From assembly GCA_029552065.1 (NCBI GenBank), contig JAKPEG010000015.1, forward strand, positions 2,501-61,399: a stretch of 58,899 bases of DNA, written 5' to 3'. The notes below the pieces were generated by a model, which was given only the letters and a program-made list of their open reading frames with translations, made no database searches and had not been told where the DNA came from. This document shows positions 38,700 to 49,155 of this stretch, piece after piece. The stretch's first letter is position 1; every line of letters begins with the position of its first letter. The stretch comes from Actinomycetes bacterium (GTDB taxonomy: Bacteria > Actinomycetota > Actinomycetes > Actinomycetales > Dermatophilaceae). The translations under genes and the position numbers were made by a program.

Positions 38700-39305
38700 T
38701 CACTCCCCACCCACCTCGGCCCGCCACCGCCGGTCCTCGTGGACCGCGCGGTCGAATCGGGTGACATCCTGTCGGTCCGGTTCGACGCTCGTCGCGCCCT
38801 GCGGCACCGGCTGCCCCGTCGCGAGCGCGGCCCCGGGCAGCCCGAGGGCCCCGAGGACGTCGGTGACGAGCCGGTCGGCGTCGCCCCGGCCGTCGCGCAG
38901 AACCCGGGCGAGCACCTCGCGCTCCGCGCGCCGGCCGGCGACCGCGGCGAGGTCGGCGACCGTCGCGGCGGGCAGCGAGCCCGGTCGCACGAGTCCGGCA
39001 CCGGGCTCCCAGACGAGCCAGCGGCGCCGTGGCCGCAGCACCCGGGGGACGAGCGACCACACCTGCCGCGCGCCGACCCGGGCCGTGCCGATGGCCGGCA
39101 GCAGTCGCCGGGACACCGGACGCCCGAGCAGCAGGCTCACCGCGTCGTCGTAGGGCGGGGCGGCGGCCGACCGCTCGCCCGCGGGCAGGACCCCGGTCCA
39201 GCCCTCCGCGAGGGGGACGACATGGACGGCGACCACGCCCTTGCGCGCCCAGTCGACGACGCGCTCGTGCTCGCCGCGGACGAGCAACAGCGCCGGTCCG
39301 CTCAC
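38700..39305 (-). CDS. Conserved-type hypothetical protein between hisB and hisH
   Basis: 201 residues, no recognised domain. It starts with a hydrophobic stretch ([19 protein letters not shown]), has a mixed beta/alpha middle with basic [15 protein letters not shown], and ends Arg/Glu-rich. No signal peptide or membrane helix is clear. GTG 39305 overlaps the hisB stop by GTGA and it ends 7 bases before hisH, so it is co-transcribed with his genes. Coding is supported by this tight packing and by low-complexity alternatives in other frames. Confidence 0.75.
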   Translation of the reverse strand: MSGPALLLVRGEHERVVDWARKGVVAVHVVPLAEGWTGVLPAGERSAAAPPYDDAVSLLLGRPVSRRLLPAIGTARVGARQVWSLVPRVLRPRRRWLVWEPGAGLVRPGSLPAATVADLAAVAGRRAEREVLARVLRDGRGDADRLVTDVLGALGLPGAALATGQPVPQGATSVEPDRQDVTRFDRAVHEDRRWRAEVGGE

Positions 39306-39919
39306 GAGGACAGCGTCCCCTTCGCACTCGGTATGCCCTGCACGCGCGGATCGTGCGCGACCGCCGCGCGCAGCGCCCGGGCGAGAGCCTTCACCTGGGC
39401 CTCGACGATGTGGTGGGGGTCGCGACCGGAGAGCACCCGCACGTGTAGGGCGATCCCCGCCCGGTGTGCGAGCGACTCGAAGACGTGCCGGGTGAGCGAG
39501 CCGACGTAGTGCCCGCCGATGACGACGTATTCCTGGCCGGGCGGTTCGCCCGTGTGGACGCAATAGGGCCGACCCGCGACGTCGACGACCGCCTGCGCGA
39601 GGGCCTCGTCGAGCGGCACGGTGGCCTCGCCGAAACGAGCGATCCCCCGCTTGTCGCCGAGCGCCGCCCGCAAGGCGTCGCCCAGACAGATCGCCACGTC
39701 CTCGACCGTGTGATGGGCGTCGACGTCGACGTCGCCCGTCGCGTCGACCCGCAGGTCGAACAGCGCGTGCTTGGCGAGGGTCGCGAGCATGTGGTCGTAG
39801 AAGCGCACCCCGGTCGTGATCGTGCTCTCGCCGACCCCGTCGAGGTCGAGCTCGAGCCGGATGCTCGACTCGGCCGTCGTGCGCTCGACGGTGGCCAGTC
39901 GGTGGGTCAGGTCGCTCAT
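39302..39919 (-). CDS. hisB: Imidazoleglycerol-phosphate dehydratase
   Basis: Sixth step of histidine synthesis, Mn-dependent. 205 residues, monofunctional form. The two repeated metal motifs are clear: [17 protein letters not shown] with [14 protein letters not shown], and later [18 protein letters not shown] with [21 protein letters not shown]-like [12 protein letters not shown] marks the N-terminus. GAGGAGG sits 6 bases before ATG 39919. It overlaps hisC by ATGA and the following gene by GTGA. Confidence 0.97.
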   Translation of the reverse strand: MSDLTHRLATVERTTAESSIRLELDLDGVGESTITTGVRFYDHMLATLAKHALFDLRVDATGDVDVDAHHTVEDVAICLGDALRAALGDKRGIARFGEATVPLDEALAQAVVDVAGRPYCVHTGEPPGQEYVVIGGHYVGSLTRHVFESLAHRAGIALHVRVLSGRDPHHIVEAQVKALARALRAAVAHDPRVQGIPSAKGTLSS

Positions 39920-41082
39920 CGTGGACCTCCTCGGGTCCAGGTTCCCACGGGCGTGGGCAGGCGGTGGTCGGCGGGTAGCGCTGCCATGGCGTCGAGGAAG
40001 GCAGTCGTCTCCTCGGGGGTGCCGGCGGTCACCCGCAGGTGGTGCGGGATGCCGACGTCGCGGACGAGCACTCCGTGCGCAAGGAGCGTCTCCCACGTGC
40101 GCGAGGCATCGGCAAGACCGCCGAAGAGCACGAAGTTGGCGTCGCTGGGCACCGGCGGAAAACCTTGTGCGGCAAGGACGTCGACGATGCGGTCCCGCTG
40201 CACCTTGATCGCCTCGACCTCGGCGAGCAGGCTGGCCCGGTGGGCCAGAGCCGCTCGGGCGACCGCCTGGGTCTGGCTCGAGAGGTGATAGGGCATCCGC
40301 ACGAGCCGCAGCGCGTCGATCACCTCCGGGGCCGCCACGAGATAGCCCAGCCGCCCGCCGGCGAGCGCGAAGGCCTTGCTCATCGTGCGGGTGACGACGA
40401 GCTGCGGGTATGCCGCGAGCAGGCTCACGGCCGAGGGCGTGCCCGGCCGGGCGAACTCGGCATAGGCCTCGTCAACGACGACGAGCGTGTCGGGGGCGGC
40501 GTCGAGAACCGCCCGGACGACCTCGAGCGGCAGCGCCGTGCCCGTCGGGTTGTTGGGCGAGCAGAGGAAGACGACCTGTGGTGCCACCTCGCGCACCTGG
40601 GCGACCGCAGACGCTGCGTCGAGGTCGAAGACCCCGGTCGGTGCACCCCGGTGTCCGTCGACCCAGGTCGTGCCGAGGGTGCGGCTGATGATCGGGTGCA
40701 TCGAATAGGCCGGCGTGAAGCCGAGCGCGGTCCGACCCGGACCGGCGAAGGCGGCCACGACGTGCTGGAGCACCTCGTTGGAGCCGTTGCCGGCCCACAG
40801 CTGCTCGGCACCCACGGCGATGCCGGTCTGGGTGCTCACCCACGCGGCGAGGTCGGCCCGCAGGTCGGTGAACTCCCGGTCGGGATAGCGGTTGAGCCCG
40901 CTCGCGCACGCAGCGACCGCCTCGGTGATGGCGGCGACGACGTCGGGTGGCACGGCATACGAGTTCTCGTTGGTGTTGAGCCGCACGGGGACGTCGAGTT
41001 GCGGTGCGCCGTAGGCACTCTGGCCGCGCAGGTCCGCGCGGAGCAGGCGCGCGACCGTCGTCGAGGCGGGGGTGGCGCTCAC
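39916..41082 (-). CDS. hisC: Histidinol-phosphate aminotransferase
   Basis: PLP enzyme making histidinol phosphate from imidazole acetol phosphate. 388 residues, fold-type I class II aminotransferase. PLP contacts are [14 protein letters not shown] (Asn), [14 protein letters not shown] (Asp/Tyr), and the Schiff-base lysine in [18 protein letters not shown]. The N-terminal [23 protein letters not shown] is characteristic of actinobacterial HisC. GTG 41082 overlaps the hisD stop by GTGA and its own stop overlaps hisB by ATGA. Confidence 0.96.
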   Translation of the reverse strand: MSATPASTTVARLLRADLRGQSAYGAPQLDVPVRLNTNENSYAVPPDVVAAITEAVAACASGLNRYPDREFTDLRADLAAWVSTQTGIAVGAEQLWAGNGSNEVLQHVVAAFAGPGRTALGFTPAYSMHPIISRTLGTTWVDGHRGAPTGVFDLDAASAVAQVREVAPQVVFLCSPNNPTGTALPLEVVRAVLDAAPDTLVVVDEAYAEFARPGTPSAVSLLAAYPQLVVTRTMSKAFALAGGRLGYLVAAPEVIDALRLVRMPYHLSSQTQAVARAALAHRASLLAEVEAIKVQRDRIVDVLAAQGFPPVPSDANFVLFGGLADASRTWETLLAHGVLVRDVGIPHHLRVTAGTPEETTAFLDAMAALPADHRLPTPVGTWTRGGPR

Positions 41083-42461
41083 CTGGGCACCTCGTCGCCG
41101 AATCGGGCGGTAATCGCCTGGCCGTGGCCGGGCAGGTCCTCGGCCTGGGCGAGGGCGACGACGTGCGGAGCGATCGCGCGCAGGGCGGCCTCGTCGTAGC
41201 GCACGACGTGTATGCCGCGCAGGAAGGACTGCACGGACAAGCCGCTCGAGTGCGCCGCCGAGCCGGCCGTGGGCAGCACGTGGTTGGATCCGGCCGCATA
41301 GTCGCCCAGGCTCACCGGGGTCCACGGGCCGACGAAGATGGCGCCCGCGTTGGTGATCCGGGCGGCCACGGCATCGGCGTCGGCGGTCTGGATCTCCAGG
41401 TGCTCTGCGGCATAGGCGTCGCAGACGTCGATCCCGGCGTCGAGGTCGTCGACGAGGACGATCCGCGACTGTCTTCCGGCAAGGGCCTCGCGGATACGCT
41501 CCCCGTGCTTGGCCTCGGGGACCCGACGGGCCAGTGCCGCGTCGACGGCATCGGCGAGACGCTCGCTATCGGTGACCAGCACCGAGGCGGCGAGTGGGTC
41601 GTGCTCGGCCTGACTGAGCAGGTCGGCCGCGACGTGCTCGGGGTCTGCCCCGTCGTCGGCGAGAACGGCGATCTCGGTCGGTCCGGCCTCGGCGTCGATG
41701 CCGACGAGCCCCTGGACGAGGCGCTTGGCGGCCGTCACCCAGATCGATCCCGGGCCGGTGATCATCGAGACCGGCTCGCAGACGTCGGTCTCGGTCCGCG
41801 CCGGCCCGCCCCCGGGCTCGGTGGCGCCCTGCACCGTCTCGCTGAAGCCGTAGGCAAACATCGCGATCGCCTGGGCGCCACCCACGGCGTAGACCTCGTC
41901 GACACCGAGCAGCGCGCACGTGGCGAGGATCGCCGGGTGGGGGTAGCCGGCGAAGACGCCGACGTTCTCGCGTTGCGGCGGACTGGTCACCGCGAGCGAG
42001 CCGACCCCGGCCTCCTGGGCGGGGACGACGTTCATCACGACGCTCGACGGATAGACGGCCAGTCCCCCGGGCACGTAGAGGCCGACCCGCTCGACCGGCA
42101 CCCACCGCTCGGTGACGATGCCTCCGGGGACGACTCGCGTCGTCACGTCGGTGCGGCGCTGGTCTGCGTGGACGAGCCGGGAGCGGCGGATCGACTCCTC
42201 GAGGGCGGCCCGCAGGCCGGGGTCGAGGGCGGCCAGGGCCGCGTCGAGCACGGTGGCGGGCACCCGCAGCCGCGGCGGGACGACCCCGTCGAACCGGGCG
42301 GACAGCTCCCGCAACGCCTCGGCGCCCCGATGGGCGACGGCCTCGACGACGGGGCGCACCGACTCGGCGGCGGCCGCGACGTCGAACTCGGCACGCGGCA
42401 GCGCGTCCCGCAGGGCGCGCCGCGTGGGGCGAGAGCCACGCAGATCGGTCCGGTTCATCAC
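41079..42461 (-). CDS. hisD: Histidinol dehydrogenase
   Basis: NAD- and Zn-dependent last two steps of histidine synthesis. About 460 residues. Signature segments are [70 protein letters not shown] (with SQAEHD Zn ligands) and [14 protein letters not shown] 42461 is preferred to the adjacent ATG 42458, because -10-like TAGACT ends 7 bases before the GTG. First gene of the his operon hisD-C-B-x-H-y-priA-ridA-sseB. Confidence 0.96.
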   Translation of the reverse strand: MMNRTDLRGSRPTRRALRDALPRAEFDVAAAAESVRPVVEAVAHRGAEALRELSARFDGVVPPRLRVPATVLDAALAALDPGLRAALEESIRRSRLVHADQRRTDVTTRVVPGGIVTERWVPVERVGLYVPGGLAVYPSSVVMNVVPAQEAGVGSLAVTSPPQRENVGVFAGYPHPAILATCALLGVDEVYAVGGAQAIAMFAYGFSETVQGATEPGGGPARTETDVCEPVSMITGPGSIWVTAAKRLVQGLVGIDAEAGPTEIAVLADDGADPEHVAADLLSQAEHDPLAASVLVTDSERLADAVDAALARRVPEAKHGERIREALAGRQSRIVLVDDLDAGIDVCDAYAAEHLEIQTADADAVAARITNAGAIFVGPWTPVSLGDYAAGSNHVLPTAGSAAHSSGLSVQSFLRGIHVVRYDEAALRAIAPHVVALAQAEDLPGHGQAITARFGDEVPR

Positions 42462-42468
42462 GAGCCGA

Positions 42469-42474
42469 AGTCTA
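42469..42474 (-). promoter_or_regulatory. -10 box of the his operon
   Basis: TAGACT on the minus strand ends 7 bases before GTG 42461, giving a likely leaderless hisD transcript. No convincing -35 box 16-18 bases upstream. No T-box or his leader peptide is possible with this layout. Confidence 0.5.
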
Positions 42475-42509
42475 GGGCGGTATGCCGCGCCGCCCACGCC
42501 ACGGCGTTT

Positions 42510-42549
42510 GGGCTGCAGAAGGCGTCACCGGTGACGGCTTCTACAGCCC
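42510..42549. terminator. 40-base palindrome upstream of hisD
   Basis: Arms 42510-42529 and 42530-42549 pair with two mismatches and no fixed loop (centre ACC/GGT). It lies upstream of the hisD -10 box. It may stop minus-strand read-through from the acyl-CoA ligase side, act on both strands, or be an operator for the his promoter. Confidence 0.5.
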
Positions 42550-42648
42550 GACGTGAGGCAAGGGCGGGAGTCCGACCCCGGAGGGGCATCGCCGTGAGTG
42601 GACATCGCGGGATCGGACATCCTTGGGGCATGACCCTCGCGACCTCCC

Positions 42649-43041
42649 GATGGTGACGATGCTGCCGTCGGACGCCCTCGTCTCGGTGGACACGCCGGGG
42701 GACGACGTGCGCCTGGCCGTCGTGCTCGCCGGGTTGGCCGGGCTCGCCGCGCTCGTGAGCCGGATCGGCGAACTGGACTATGTGCCCACCCAACACCCGG
42801 ACCCCGGGCTTCGAGGAGGAGAACCGACACAAGCCGGCCGAGGTCCTCGCGGCCGAGGAGAGCGCCCGGCCGATGTCGGCCGACGAGGTCGCCGACGCCA
42901 CCCTCACGGCGTTGGGGAGGCGGCACGGCGGCCTGCCCGTGGTCCCGGGCGCGGGCAACCGGGCCCTCGCGCTGGGCATCCGCCACCTGCCCGGCGTCGC
43001 CGACCGGGTGTTGCGGCGCCGGCCGGCACCCGCACGCTGAG
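42649..43041 (+). pseudogene. Short-chain dehydrogenase 3' remnant
   Basis: The frame from 42780 to 43041 reads CPPNTRTPGFEEENRHKPAE, then MSADEVADATLTALGR and VVPGAGNRALALGIRHLPG. This looks like the C-terminal third of a short-chain dehydrogenase/reductase (PGxTxTP motif, helix, GxxNRxLA tail). The Rossmann and YxxxK regions are missing. A different frame upstream (42649-42800; VTMLPSDALVSVDTPGDD) may be unrelated or frameshifted. I see no functional start. The 640-base gap between hisD and the acyl-CoA ligase holds this remnant, the palindrome at 42510 and a terminator at 43060. Confidence 0.45.
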
Positions 43042-43059
43042 CCGGCCGGCTCGACCGGA

Positions 43060-43077
43060 GCCACGGCCAGCCGTGGC
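43060..43077. terminator. Hairpin after acyl-CoA ligase
   Basis: Perfect 7-bp stem GCCACGG / CCGTGGC with a 4-base loop, 18 bases beyond the ligase stop on the minus strand and 18 bases beyond the remnant's stop on the plus strand. It suits a bidirectional terminator. Confidence 0.55.
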
Positions 43078-43095
43078 CCCGGGGGGCTGGTGCCC

Positions 43096-44628
<1,533 letters not shown>

Positions 44629-44667
44629 GGGGAGACCTCCCGGGCGGACGCCGATGTCCCCGCCAAT

Positions 44668-46827
44668 CTACTCAGCGTGACCGCGCCCGAGCCGGTCGAG
44701 GACGACCGCCCACACCCAGGCGAGATCGCGCCACAGTCGGTATCTCCCCGAGACCCCGCCGTGGCCCGCGGCGAGCTGGGTGCGGAACAGGATCGGACGG
44801 CATACCTCGTCGGCGTCTGGGCGTGCGCGCAGCCGCGCCACCCACTTGGCCGGTTCGGTGACGAGGACCCGGCTGTCGTGGACGGCGGCCGTCACGACGA
44901 GCGCGGGCATCGGTGGCCCGCTCGCCGCCCGCTCGTAGGGTGACCAGCCCGCGATCCGCGCGTATGCCGCGGGGTCGCCGATCGGGTCACCCCACTCCTC
45001 CTGCTCGGTGACGGTGAGCGGCAGCCCCGGGTCGAGCATGGTCGTGAGCGGGTCGACGAAGGGGACCTCGGCCACGAGGACGGCGAACAGGTCGGGGGCC
45101 TGCGCCGCGGCGGCGGCCACGAGCAGCCCACCGGCCGAACCCCCCTCGGCCGCAAGGCGATCGGGTGCGACCCAGCCCTGCTCGACGAGCGTCTGTCCGG
45201 CGGCGACGAAGTCGGCGAAGGAGTTGCCCTTGGCCGTCAGCCGGCCTTGCTCATACCAGTCCCAGCCGAGTTCGGTGCCGCCTCGGACGTGCGCGACGGC
45301 GTAGACGAACCCCCGGTCCAGCAGGGACAGCCGTGCCACGGAGAACCACGGGTCGCTGGACAGCCCGTAGGCGCCGTAGCCGTAGAGCAGCCCGGCGGCG
45401 CTGCCGTCGGCGGCGACGTCGTCACGATGGACGAGCGAGACGGGGACCCGTGTCCCGTCCGGCGCGGCCGCCCACACCCGGGTCTCCCGCAGCCGGGCGA
45501 GGTCGTAGCCCGGCACCTGCGTTCGCCGCAGGAGTTGCCGGGTCCGGTCGGCCACGTCGTAGTCGAAGACGGCCTCCGGGCGCGCGAGCGACTCGTGGAC
45601 GATCTGCAGCGTGCGTGAGGCGGGGTCCGGCGTGCTCCCGAGCCCCACGGTGCCGACCTCGCCGTCGAAGCCGACGTCGTGGATCTGGCCGAACAGTCGC
45701 CGCGGGTCCGGGTCCGCACCGTCGCCGGCACGGGTCGCCGCCGGGTCCGACGGTGCGGCGATCCGCTCGACGACACGCACGGCGCTGCGGCCGTCGACCC
45801 GCAGAGTGAGGGCGACAAAGCCGTCGAAGACGTCGACGCCCGTGACGAACTCCTCGGGCTGGGTCCAGTCGAACGGAAGCCACTCCTGCTCGGGAATGCC
45901 GGCCGCCGCGAGCCAGGCGACCTCGAAGTTGACTCGACCGGCGTTGTGCAGCAGAAGGATTCCCGACCCGCAGGGCTCCGCGTCGGCGAGCACCCCCGCA
46001 CGTCGCCCGGTGACGGCCACGGGCGCGCCGGTCGGGTCGGTCGCGTCGAGCAGCCAGGTCTGCGAGGTCGTCTTCGAGGAGGCGGTCAGGACGATCCACC
46101 GGTCGTCCTTGGTCGCTCCCACCCCGAGGAAGAAGCGTTCGTCCGCTTCTCGCAGGATCAGCTCGTCGTCGTCCGCGGGCGCCCCGACCCGATGGCGCCA
46201 CACCTCGTGCGGACGCCAGGCCTCGTCCACTCGCGTGTAGTAGAGCGTCTGCCCGTCCGACGACCACGCGAGTCCCTCGCCGATCCCTGTGACGCCCGTG
46301 TCGACCGTCGCGCCGGTGCGCAGGTCGCGCACGACGAGGTCGTAGCGTTCGTCGCCGGCGCGGTCGGCGCTGAAGGCGAGCCGCCAGCCGTCGGGGCTCG
46401 TCTCGCAGGCCCCGAGGGCGAAGAAGTCGGCATCCCCGGCCTCGAGGTTCTCGTCGAGCAGCAGCGCCTCCCCCGCCGGTGGGCTCGTCCCGTCGAGGGT
46501 GGGGCGCTCGGGCGAGGTCGCGACCGCGACCCGGGCGTGGACGGCATACTCCAGGCCGGCGAGCGTGCGTGAGTAGTACCACCAGCCACCGTGGCGGACG
46601 GGGACGGCGAGATCCGTCTCGACCGTCCGGGAGCGGATCTCCTCGACGAGGCGATCGACGAGCGGGTCGAGAGGGGCGGTACGCGCCAGCGCGTAAGCGT
46701 TCTCCGCCTCGAGGTAGGCGAGCAGCCGGGGGTCCTGGACGTCGGCCATCCAGGCGAACTCGTCGACCCGCGTGTGGCCGTGCCGACGCCGGCGCCGCGG
46801 ATCCCGGGGGGCTCGCGGTGGCTGCAC
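44668..46827 (-). CDS. S9 prolyl oligopeptidase-family protease (oligopeptidase B-like)
   Basis: 719-residue serine peptidase. The N-terminal beta-propeller (about 60-400) has repeated blade sequences such as AWSSDGQTLYYTRVDEAWRP. The C-terminal alpha/beta-hydrolase has the catalytic Ser in AAEGGSAGGLLVAA, Asp in VHDSRV and His in AAGHGGVSGRY. GTELGWDWYEQGRLTAKGNSF is typical of oligopeptidase B, which cuts after basic residues in peptides. No signal peptide, so cytosolic. GTG 46827 is preceded by -10-like TACGCT ending 6 bases upstream, a likely leaderless start. Confidence 0.93.
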   Translation of the reverse strand: MQPPRAPRDPRRRRRHGHTRVDEFAWMADVQDPRLLAYLEAENAYALARTAPLDPLVDRLVEEIRSRTVETDLAVPVRHGGWWYYSRTLAGLEYAVHARVAVATSPERPTLDGTSPPAGEALLLDENLEAGDADFFALGACETSPDGWRLAFSADRAGDERYDLVVRDLRTGATVDTGVTGIGEGLAWSSDGQTLYYTRVDEAWRPHEVWRHRVGAPADDDELILREADERFFLGVGATKDDRWIVLTASSKTTSQTWLLDATDPTGAPVAVTGRRAGVLADAEPCGSGILLLHNAGRVNFEVAWLAAAGIPEQEWLPFDWTQPEEFVTGVDVFDGFVALTLRVDGRSAVRVVERIAAPSDPAATRAGDGADPDPRRLFGQIHDVGFDGEVGTVGLGSTPDPASRTLQIVHESLARPEAVFDYDVADRTRQLLRRTQVPGYDLARLRETRVWAAAPDGTRVPVSLVHRDDVAADGSAAGLLYGYGAYGLSSDPWFSVARLSLLDRGFVYAVAHVRGGTELGWDWYEQGRLTAKGNSFADFVAAGQTLVEQGWVAPDRLAAEGGSAGGLLVAAAAAQAPDLFAVLVAEVPFVDPLTTMLDPGLPLTVTEQEEWGDPIGDPAAYARIAGWSPYERAASGPPMPALVVTAAVHDSRVLVTEPAKWVARLRARPDADEVCRPILFRTQLAAGHGGVSGRYRLWRDLAWVWAVVLDRLGRGHAE

Positions 46828-47005
46828 CGCGCCAGCGTAACGGCGCCCGTGGTCCGAGCGGACCCGGCACTGCCCGGCACCGCCCGGATGCCTCGTACCA
46901 GGGGTCCGGCGGCCTCGCCGACCTAGAATGGCCGAAGGAGAGCCGGGAAGCCTGGTCGGCACCATGCCACCCGCATGGTCAATGCCCCACCGCTGGGAGG
47001 CCCCC

Positions 47006-47587
47006 GTGCGTGCCGTCGACCTCGCCGAACGTATCCCCACCGTCACCGTCGACACGACGGGGACCGAAGCCGCCCGGATGGTGGCCGAGTACCGGCTCAA
47101 CGCCCTGGTCGTCGTCGACGCGGACGGTCTGCCGGTGGGAGTCATCCCGGGCAGTCAGATCCTCGGGTTGATCGTCCCCGGATACGTGCGCGACGACCCG
47201 GCCCTCGCGCACGCGATCGACGAGCGGGCGGCCGACGAACTCTGCCACCGCCTCGGCGCTGCGACGATCGGGGGGCTCGTCGACGCCCGGCGGGGCCGCC
47301 CCTTCGCCGTGCCGACTGTCGCGCCGGAGGACACCCTCGTCGAGTTGGCCTCGGTCATGGTCGAGGCCGGCGTGCCGCTCGTGCTCGTGCGCGACGAGGA
47401 CGGCACGTTCCACGGAGCCGTGACGATGTCCCGGCTGCTCGCGGCGGTCGCCGTGTTGGCCGGCGAGCAGTCGGCGCTGCTCGAGCGGCGGCTCACCCGC
47501 GACATTGCCGACCGCGGCCGGCCCTGGCCGGAAACCGACCCAACAGGACCGTCGGAACCGCAGCCAGGCCCGGCGGGGCAGCCATGA
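47006..47587 (+). CDS. CBS-domain protein
   Basis: 193-residue protein with two CBS domains (about 5-70 and 95-155). The first is VDLAERIPTVTVDTTGTEAA with NALVVVDADGLPVGVI, the second has FAVPTVAPEDTLVELASVMV and PLVLVRDEDGTFHGAVTMSRL. CBS pairs bind adenine nucleotides and gate partner proteins. GTG 47006 follows GGGAGG at a 5-base spacing and removes an unlikely N-terminal extension. -10-like TAGAAT lies at 46924-46929. ATGA overlap with the downstream permease suggests it is that permease's regulator. Confidence 0.9.
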   Translation: MRAVDLAERIPTVTVDTTGTEAARMVAEYRLNALVVVDADGLPVGVIPGSQILGLIVPGYVRDDPALAHAIDERAADELCHRLGAATIGGLVDARRGRPFAVPTVAPEDTLVELASVMVEAGVPLVLVRDEDGTFHGAVTMSRLLAAVAVLAGEQSALLERRLTRDIADRGRPWPETDPTGPSEPQPGPAGQP

Positions 47588-48885
47588 GCACCACCGGCAT
47601 CCTCGCGATCGTCGTCTTCGCGGCGGCATACGTCCTCATTGCCACCGAGAAGTTCAACCGCGTGGTGGTCGCGCTCTCCGGAGCGGCGGCCATGGTCGTC
47701 ATCGGAGCGACGCGGGGGCACCAGATGTTCTTCTCCGAGAGCACCGGGATCGACTGGAACGTCATCCTCCTGCTCTTCGGGATGATGGTGATCGTCGGCG
47801 TGCTGCGCACCACCGGGGTCTTCGAGTTCCTCGCGATCTGGGCGGCGCAGGCCACCGGTGCCAGGCCCTTCCGGATGATGACCCTGCTCGTCCTCGTCAC
47901 GGCGACCGCCTCGGCGTTGCTCGACAACGTGACGACGGTGCTGCTCATGGCCCCGGTGACCCTGCTGCTGTGCGACCGACTGCACACCGACCCGGTCCCG
48001 TTCCTGCTGGCCGAGGTGATGGCGAGCAACATCGGAGGAGCGGCCACCCTCATCGGCGACCCCCCGAACATCATCATCGCGAGCCGGTCCGGCCTCGGTT
48101 TCACCGACTTCCTCGTCCATCTCGCACCCTTGGTCGTCGTCCTGCTCGCGCTCTTCGTGGGCCTGTGCTGGCTGTTTTGGGGGCGAAGGATGCGCCACGA
48201 CCCCGAGCGGGCCGCCGCGGTGATGCGGCTGCAACGAGGCGAGACGATCAGCGACGCCCGGCTGCTGCGGAGGATGGGGCTGGTCCTGCTCGCCGTCCTC
48301 GCCGGATTCGTCACCCACTCCCTCACCCACCTCGAGCCCTCGGTCATCGCGTTGCTCGGGGCCGGGGCCGCGATCGCCGTGTCGCGGCTGCCCAGCCGGG
48401 TCTACCTCCACGACGTCGAATGGCCGACCCTGCTGTTCTTCGCCGGGCTGTTCATCATGGTCGGCTCGCTCGTGCACCAGGGCGTGATCGGGGAGTTGGC
48501 GACCGTCGTGGGCCAGGCCATGGGCACCGACTACCTCGCCGGGGCGCAGATCATCCTCGTGGGCTCGGCCGTGCTCTCCGGGATCGTCGACAACATCCCC
48601 TTCGTGGCCACGATGGCGCCGCTCGTGCTCGACCTCGTCGGACCCGCCGACGGCATCAGCCCCGCCCGCGAGTCACTCTGGTGGGCCCTGGCCCTCGGTG
48701 CCGACCTGGGCGGCAACGCCACCGCGATCGGGGCCAGCGCCAACGTCGTGGTCACCGGGATCGCCGCCCGCAGCGGCCACCCGATCAGCTTCGCGACCTT
48801 CGCCAAGTACGGCATACCGGTGACGGCCGTGACGATCGCCGCCTCTGCGCCCTATCTGGCCGTGCGCTACTTCGCCCTCGCGTGA
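47584..48885 (+). CDS. Ion-transporter-superfamily permease (ArsB/NhaD/SLC13-like)
   Basis: 433-residue integral membrane protein with about 11-12 hydrophobic helices. The family pattern is plain: LDNVTTVLLMAPVTLLLCDRL, MASNIGGAATLIGDPPNII, and in the second half SGIVDNIPFVATMAPLVLDL and LGADLGGNATAIGASANVV. These paired re-entrant NxT/GDPPN elements typify the IT superfamily (anion/arsenite or Na+/H+ exchange). The exact ion cannot be assigned. Start ATG overlaps the CBS-protein stop. Confidence 0.92.
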   Translation: MSTTGILAIVVFAAAYVLIATEKFNRVVVALSGAAAMVVIGATRGHQMFFSESTGIDWNVILLLFGMMVIVGVLRTTGVFEFLAIWAAQATGARPFRMMTLLVLVTATASALLDNVTTVLLMAPVTLLLCDRLHTDPVPFLLAEVMASNIGGAATLIGDPPNIIIASRSGLGFTDFLVHLAPLVVVLLALFVGLCWLFWGRRMRHDPERAAAVMRLQRGETISDARLLRRMGLVLLAVLAGFVTHSLTHLEPSVIALLGAGAAIAVSRLPSRVYLHDVEWPTLLFFAGLFIMVGSLVHQGVIGELATVVGQAMGTDYLAGAQIILVGSAVLSGIVDNIPFVATMAPLVLDLVGPADGISPARESLWWALALGADLGGNATAIGASANVVVTGIAARSGHPISFATFAKYGIPVTAVTIAASAPYLAVRYFALA

Positions 48886-49137
48886 GCGCCTGCGCGCACC
48901 CACGTGCCGCAGGAGTGGGGGTGGTGCTGCGGCGGGCTGCCGTCACCGACAGTCCCGCCGCAGCGATCCTCCTCCACCCGTCATCCTCCCGCTAGACACC
49001 GTCTCCCCACGGTGTGCAGGTCCGACAACTCGGCGAGGAAGCCGAGCGCGGCGCAAGTTCACGATCCCCCGACTGCACCAACTCACCCCGCGTCCAAGTG
49101 TGCGGCATGAATGGGGCTGTCGCGACCGTTGCGAACT
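48886..49137. other. Intergenic region without supported gene
   Basis: 252 bases between the permease and the convergent pseudouridine synthase. Only short shadow frames are present. A partial GCGGCGGG/CCCGCCGC pairing (about 48930-48965) could end permease transcription; nothing else was seen. Confidence 0.5.
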
Positions 49138-49155
49138 ATTGATTTCTCAATCAAT
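49138..49155 (-). terminator. A+T-rich hairpin overlapping the pseudouridine-synthase stop
   Basis: Perfect 7-bp stem ATTGATT / AATCAAT with loop TCTC; the TGA stop lies within it. Unusual because the stem is almost pure A/T in a ~70% G+C genome. It may be a terminator or a protein-binding palindrome. Confidence 0.4.
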
